Both the position numbers and the translations under genes were made by a program. A stretch of DNA of 64,000 bases from the NCBI GenBank assembly GCA_963457665.1, contig OY735207.1, forward strand, positions 53,921,515 to 53,985,514, written 5' to 3'. Shown here piece by piece: positions 59,382-64,000 of this stretch. The stretch comes from Thysanoteuthis rhombus. Taxonomy: Eukaryota > Mollusca > Cephalopoda > Oegopsida > Thysanoteuthidae. The number at the start of each line of letters is the position of its first letter. The stretch's first letter is position 1. The notes beneath the pieces are model-generated. The model saw only the letters and a program-made list of their open reading frames with translations, did not search any database and was not told where the DNA came from.

Positions 59382-59449
59382 ATTTCCAAACAATCGTACA
59401 ACATAGAATGACCAGAAACTGCTGTTTAGGGTTACGGGAATTTATTCCC

Positions 59450-59995
59450 TTTGATATAATTAACAAAATAATTTTTTTTTATTTCTCTGCATGAAACTTC
59501 TCACGGCCAGGAAGAATCCAAAAAGTAATTTTAGAAATTCAAAGATTAATGGTAATCTTTCGAATGAGTATAAACCAAACTTCGCCTGAGAATGAAATTC
59601 ATGAATAAATTACAAAAATTCGCGAACTAGCAGATATTGAAATACTGGTAAATCTTAATTATAGCAATTTATTTGTTCCATTTTTTTCACCCGGTAATTA
59701 GATACATTATTTTTTGCAGCAATACCTTAACCGTAATACATTATAAACCCAAACTGATTAAGAAATTCCTGTAATTTTAAAAAATTTGATATTTCCCACA
59801 AAAAAAAATAATATAAAATAAATAAAAATAATTGAGATGGAAAAGTGACGTTACATATTATTTGTATACTTGAAAAAATGGATGAAAACATGTGTTGCTT
59901 ACTTAAAGATCAGTTTTGAAAGATGGTGGGCTTAACGCTATCCGTGATAGTGATTGAATGGCTTTAACATAGTTCTAGTTATCCTTATCTCTGCC
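59450..59995. other. Upstream flank of the ATG101-like gene
   Basis: AT-rich with A and T runs. I see no clear TATA/initiator arrangement and no further exon. A splice acceptor just upstream of the frame (AAACAG before CAGTTTCTGG on the minus strand, about 59,420) has a poor pyrimidine tract. Confidence 0.3.
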
Positions 59996-59999
59996 CCCC

Positions 60000-60361
<362 letters not shown>

Positions 60362-60362
60362 T

Positions 60363-60406
<44 letters not shown>

Positions 60407-60479
60407 ATGTGTGTGTGTGTACGCTAGGTAAGGTCGAAACCTGGATGATGGCGTACTAATTGTAGAAAATAGTAACGTG

Positions 60480-61510
60480 CAAAAAAGCGAAAACAATGAA
60501 AAGCATAATATGAAATGAATGAAAAAAAACAAAGTTTAAAGTAGAAATCAAGGCAAATATTAAAATTTTACACTTCCTAGATATTACTTTTAATCTGAAT
60601 AGCAACACCATATTGAAAAGAAAACTCAGTGATTAAGTACATCAACACTAGTTCTAACCACCCAAATAAAGTCATCAAAAGATCCTCAAATCTATAGAAA
60701 CTAGATTGACGTATAACTCTGCAAACGAAACAATATTTATCAAAGTTAAAAATGCCTATATCAAACCCTATAAAATAGTGGTTTCACTGAAACAATCTTT
60801 AATCACTATAAAGAAAGGAAATCCAATAGCGAGAAACATCAAGAAAAAAATGGAAAAAAATCATCTCGTTTACGCCACTATTCAACCTACAAGTAAAGAC
60901 CAACTTGGGTAAAATATTAATCCAATTGACTTTCCCCTAAACCACCCACTAAGCAAAATATTTTTCAAAAACAAACTGGAAATCAGCTTTAGTGGTACCG
61001 AAAATTCCAATACACTTATTACGAAACATAACAATAAAGTTATCAAAAAGAATACACACGAGAAAAACATAAACAAACAGAAGTAAGACTGCACCCGTAC
61101 CAACAAGAAGAGTTCCCCTCGGTAAGACAAATGTCTAAAATGAAATATATAGTATATCAAAAAGAAAAATCAACCCAAGAAAAATACCTAGAAATGAAAT
61201 ATCAGATCAGAATATCTGGAACGTCATTTGAACTTAGATGAGACGACCACACATCATCCTTTACGTACGAAAAATATAAGAATAATACATTATCTATATA
61301 TTACTGGAAAATATGCAAAATGAAATACAAACCAATTGTAAAATGGATAATTTTTATACTCATCTCGAAGAACCCCCTAATCAACATTGTCAACTTCCCC
61401 CGTCTAAGTAGATTAAGAACAATACAATCCACCATGGCCATAAAGGACCCGAATATACGTAATAAATCTAATGCAAAAATCAAGGTTAAAATCAAGACTT
61501 TCCTTTGAAC
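60480..61510 (+). mobile_element. RT/GIY-YIG retroelement fossil (Penelope-like kind)
   Basis: Plus-strand pieces correspond to the region after the reverse transcriptase in the family also seen at 36.1-37.3 kb: FLDITFNLNSNT near 60,575-60,610, a segment around 60,690-60,780 including LTYNSANE, and a later block near 61,020-61,060 with TKHNNK. It is broken at many places, and the GIY-YIG part is faint. The overlapping minus frame 61,301-61,702 is not a gene. Confidence 0.55.
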
Positions 61511-61679
61511 ACAGTTCAGCATCAACTTATTGTTAAATTCTGCACTCAGTCCATATCCCTTGACGTATAACTTATAACCACCAGCAGAACACATGTCCAA
61601 CAAATTTAACAAACAAAATAACAATAAAACAAAAAAAAATTCCCCCAACGTAGGAACACCCACTGTACACCATATTAGA

Positions 61680-61978
61680 TATGTATTATATGTATATATC
61701 ATATATGTACATATTTTATATCATATATAAATTTATATCATATATAGATATATATTGTATTTGTCATATATATATATATCATATATCATATATATTACAT
61801 ATGTATATCATGTATATCATATATCATACATATGTTATACATAATATATGTATTATATATCATATATATTAGACACATACAAATATTATATATTATATTC
61901 ATTATATATTTTTCATATATATATTATATATCATATATATAACATGTATATATAAATTATATATATCTATATTATATA

Positions 61979-62019
<41 letters not shown>

Positions 62020-62030
62020 GCAACGCTCCT
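61680..62030. repeat. AT-only complex repeat
   Basis: ATATATCAT/ATGATATAT words with pure TA at 61,980-62,017. Frames are Tyr/Ile/His repeats without meaning. Confidence 0.9.
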
Positions 62031-62094
62031 CTAACTGTAGAATTGGGCACTTTTGTTGATGGGGAATTATGCATAAAACCCACCTCCTAATGCG

Positions 62095-62215
62095 ATCCTA
62101 CTTCGCGTCCAGTTCTGTGTAGGACAGGATACCGGGTATGGAATGGACATCGAGTCTATAGCCATACCGAAAAGTCGTAATACGACGAAACAGCTGTCTG
62201 CAGACGACACGATTA
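62095..62215 (+). repeat. Short element with a second type of hammerhead-like motif
   Basis: 62,167-62,205 reads CCGAAAAGTCGTAATACGAC then GAAACAGCTGTCTGCAGACG. GTCGT (62,174-62,178) pairs with ACGAC (62,182-62,186) as stem II, GAAAC is at 62,187-62,191 and GUC at 62,196-62,198 after a 4-base loop. The first core strand is a weaker match to CUGANGA. The sequence at 44,455-44,530 is a relative. Both lie between TA tracts. Confidence 0.45.
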
Positions 62216-62357
62216 TTATCATGTACAATAATGTATAATATGATCTATGTATGTATAATGTGTATATAAAATATTTGTATTTATAATGTGTATATGATAT
62301 ATTTATGTATATGTAATACATGTAATAGATTCTATTAGATTCTATGATGTCCCAGAC

Positions 62358-62358
62358 T

Positions 62359-62425
<67 letters not shown>

Positions 62426-62673
62426 ATTTCATATATATGTATATATTACACGTCTATCTTATCATGTATATATCTCATAGGAATGGGTGGATATATGATA
62501 TATAGTATATATATATATATATGTATGATATATATCATAAATCTATCTTATATATATATATTATTTATATATCATATATATCTTATGTATGTATTATATA
62601 TATGATATATATATGTATGTACTATATATATCTTATCTATCATATATACCCAATGTATGAGTTTTATATGTAT

Positions 62674-62720
<47 letters not shown>
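62358..62720. repeat. (TA)n and AT-only complex repeats
   Basis: TA at 62,358-62,422 and 62,676-62,720 with ATATGATATATC-type words between. Confidence 0.9.
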
Positions 62721-62722
<2 letters not shown>

Positions 62723-62809
62723 CTTGTTTTCTGAACTATTGACTTCCACATTCTTTACTGACGCTAATAGATGGTGATTGGACAGGATATTGCATATGTG
62801 AACCGACAA

Positions 62810-63010
62810 TATCTTGGTGATTCGATGATTGGAAGGTGAAGTGAAATTTGAAGAAAAATGCAGGTGCAACATCTCGAAAACTTTTCCTGGATATATTTTG
62901 ATACATTTTGATGGTTTCCACCATCTCTTTCCAAAAACTGTGCAGCGATTGCAGAGAAGACTCTATGTTGTTTACATGTTCGAGATTTGAGGAATGAAAT
63001 GAGGAGACAA
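62810..63010 (+). repeat. Dispersed module copy (10.2/34.7 kb family)
   Basis: A weaker match: GAAGTGAAATTTGAAGAAAA, GGTGCAACATCTCGAAAAC, ACATTTTGATGGTTTCCACC and GTTTACATGTTCGAGATTTG fall in the same order as the other two copies. Confidence 0.4.
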
Positions 63011-63153
63011 GGCTATTGGGGTTGTGTGTTTTTGGTTGTTCAATAGGTTTGGATGGAGTTGGTGGCATGTCTGTCGGTGAAGATTAGTTTGGTCTGGAAA
63101 AAGATTTTCAACATTGAAACATTGTTTCTTATCCTTAAGTATCTTCCATTTTT

Positions 63154-63156
<3 letters not shown>

Positions 63157-63217
<61 letters not shown>
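63157..63217. repeat. (TA)n then (TG)n
   Basis: TA to 63,185 followed by TG to 63,217, abutting the LINE 3' end on its tail side. Confidence 0.95.
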
Positions 63218-63218
<1 letters not shown>

Positions 63219-63480
63219 TCGTTGTAACTCCATTGCTAGACAAAGGTCTATTCCATCTCCTTCCATGGCAACCGTGATCTCGCTAACTTCTGCTATGCTC
63301 TCCCGACGAATAATTCTTTCTCGTCCTTGCATCTTTTGTCTGTTTTTTTTTCCCACTGAGTTTGCTGTCGTATAAATACCATTCTCTCAACCTCTTGCCC
63401 CATCTGTCCTCCTTCCTTCTTTCGGAGTGCACTGCCCATCTCCATGCTTTTGCTGTTGTGATACTTTCAAATTTCTGATA
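63218..63480 (-). mobile_element. Non-LTR (LINE) 3' end relic
   Basis: On the minus strand, WRWAVHSERRKEDRWGKRL, then REWYLYDSKLSGKKNRQKMQ, then RERIIRRESIAEV resembles the last part of RTE/CR1-type ORF2 (family pattern W..GHV.R..D.RW...L..W.P...GRQ..RW.D.I). It ends in GGAATAGACCTTTGTCTAGC, comparable with the GACAAAGACCTTCTCC end at 30.0 kb. The (TG)n/(TA)n run could be its former tail. 5'-truncated. Confidence 0.5.
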
Positions 63481-64000
63481 ATTGCATTTTAAAGAAAGTT
63501 CAACTTTCAGTCATATTAGCCAAGTTTTGCTTCTACTTTCATCCTCATCGATTCTTTTAAATAGTTTTACTTTGTGTGTTTTTACACGCATTACACCATC
63601 CGAAGCTAAAAATCGCCATAACCTTTGGTTAACAAAATCAGGGATTTTTAGTTTCTAACTGACATAATAACCCCACTTTACTCTGCATTGGCGATCGAGT
63701 CTTAGTTTCAAGAATAATTTCCTAACGTATTGAGTGTTTCGTTGAATGCTCGTAACATATTTGGTCACCCTCTCTAGTTCTGGCAAGGGTCGGTCTCGCT
63801 TAACCATGGTAATCAGATGAAAACCAGTACTTACTTTTGAAAGAGACACGACCGTTAGCATCTGTCAATTTATTCCTCGCATATTTTCAGTCCGCAACCC
63901 AAATCTGGTGTTAAGTAATGTTTTTGCACGGGTCGGTAGAGCGAAGTGTTGGTTTATGTAAATCTTAGGTATCTAAACCCCTTTTAAAAGTATGTCACAC
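63481..64000. other. Region without recognised gene
   Basis: The minus frame 63,655-63,861 has ELERVTKYVTSIQRNTQYVR but no family I can name. Nothing else is seen to the window edge. Confidence 0.35.

Overview
The window reads as animal nuclear DNA from a large, AT-rich, repeat-dense genome. The mix of very long (TA)n tracts, several tRNA-derived SINE families, RTE-type LINE ends, mariner and Tc1 relics and Penelope-like retroelement debris fits a mollusc, most likely a cephalopod such as an octopus. That assignment is inference from repeat style; no marker gene proves it. There is no bacterial-style operon, CRISPR array or rRNA operon. Most open frames here run through microsatellites or old repeats and are not genes.

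Only one convincing protein gene is visible: a 216-codon uninterrupted minus-strand frame at 58.7-59.4 kb. It resembles ATG101, the HORMA-domain subunit of the ULK1/ATG13/FIP200 autophagy-initiation complex, but is strongly diverged and lacks the tryptophan of the WF finger. A 60-codon frame at 43.3 kb with a signal-peptide-like start is a weak second candidate.

Layout. 0-5 kb: a SINE, then a Tc1 relic interrupted by an RTE LINE 3' end. 5-6.4 kb: a (TA)n landscape with a long inverted repeat. 8-10.4 kb: SINEs and two minisatellites (about 32-bp and about 36-bp units). 11-15.5 kb: SINEs, a PLE-like unit between two TA tracts, a perfect 25-bp inverted repeat, a hAT-type MITE and a mariner relic. 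18.3-19.5 kb: SINEs, one headed by a 5S rRNA-like sequence. 21.8-26.5 kb: MITEs, palindromic repeats and a hammerhead-ribozyme-like motif. 27.9-30.8 kb: a SINE, a GC-rich patch, a hAT MITE with matching target duplications, and an RTE LINE relic with a reverse-transcriptase FADD box. 33-37.8 kb: a mariner relic and two convergent GIY-YIG retroelement fossils. 39.9-46.3 kb: SINEs and LINE scraps. 47-48.1 kb: four copies of a PLE-type terminal unit. 49.9-56.4 kb: more SINEs and a second 5S-headed SINE. 58.7-59.4 kb: the ATG101-like gene. 60-64 kb: PLE-type debris with hammerhead-like motifs, AT-rich tracts and a LINE 3' end.

The most noteworthy theme is a set of hammerhead-like motifs, CUGANGA then a short hairpin then GAAAC then a GUA or GUC site. 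They sit in short retroelement units, several bounded by (TA)n tracts. The motif at 22,755-22,797 (minus) has a 6-bp stem I and every expected core part. The other main points are two 5S rRNA-derived SINE copies and the diverged ATG101 paralogue.
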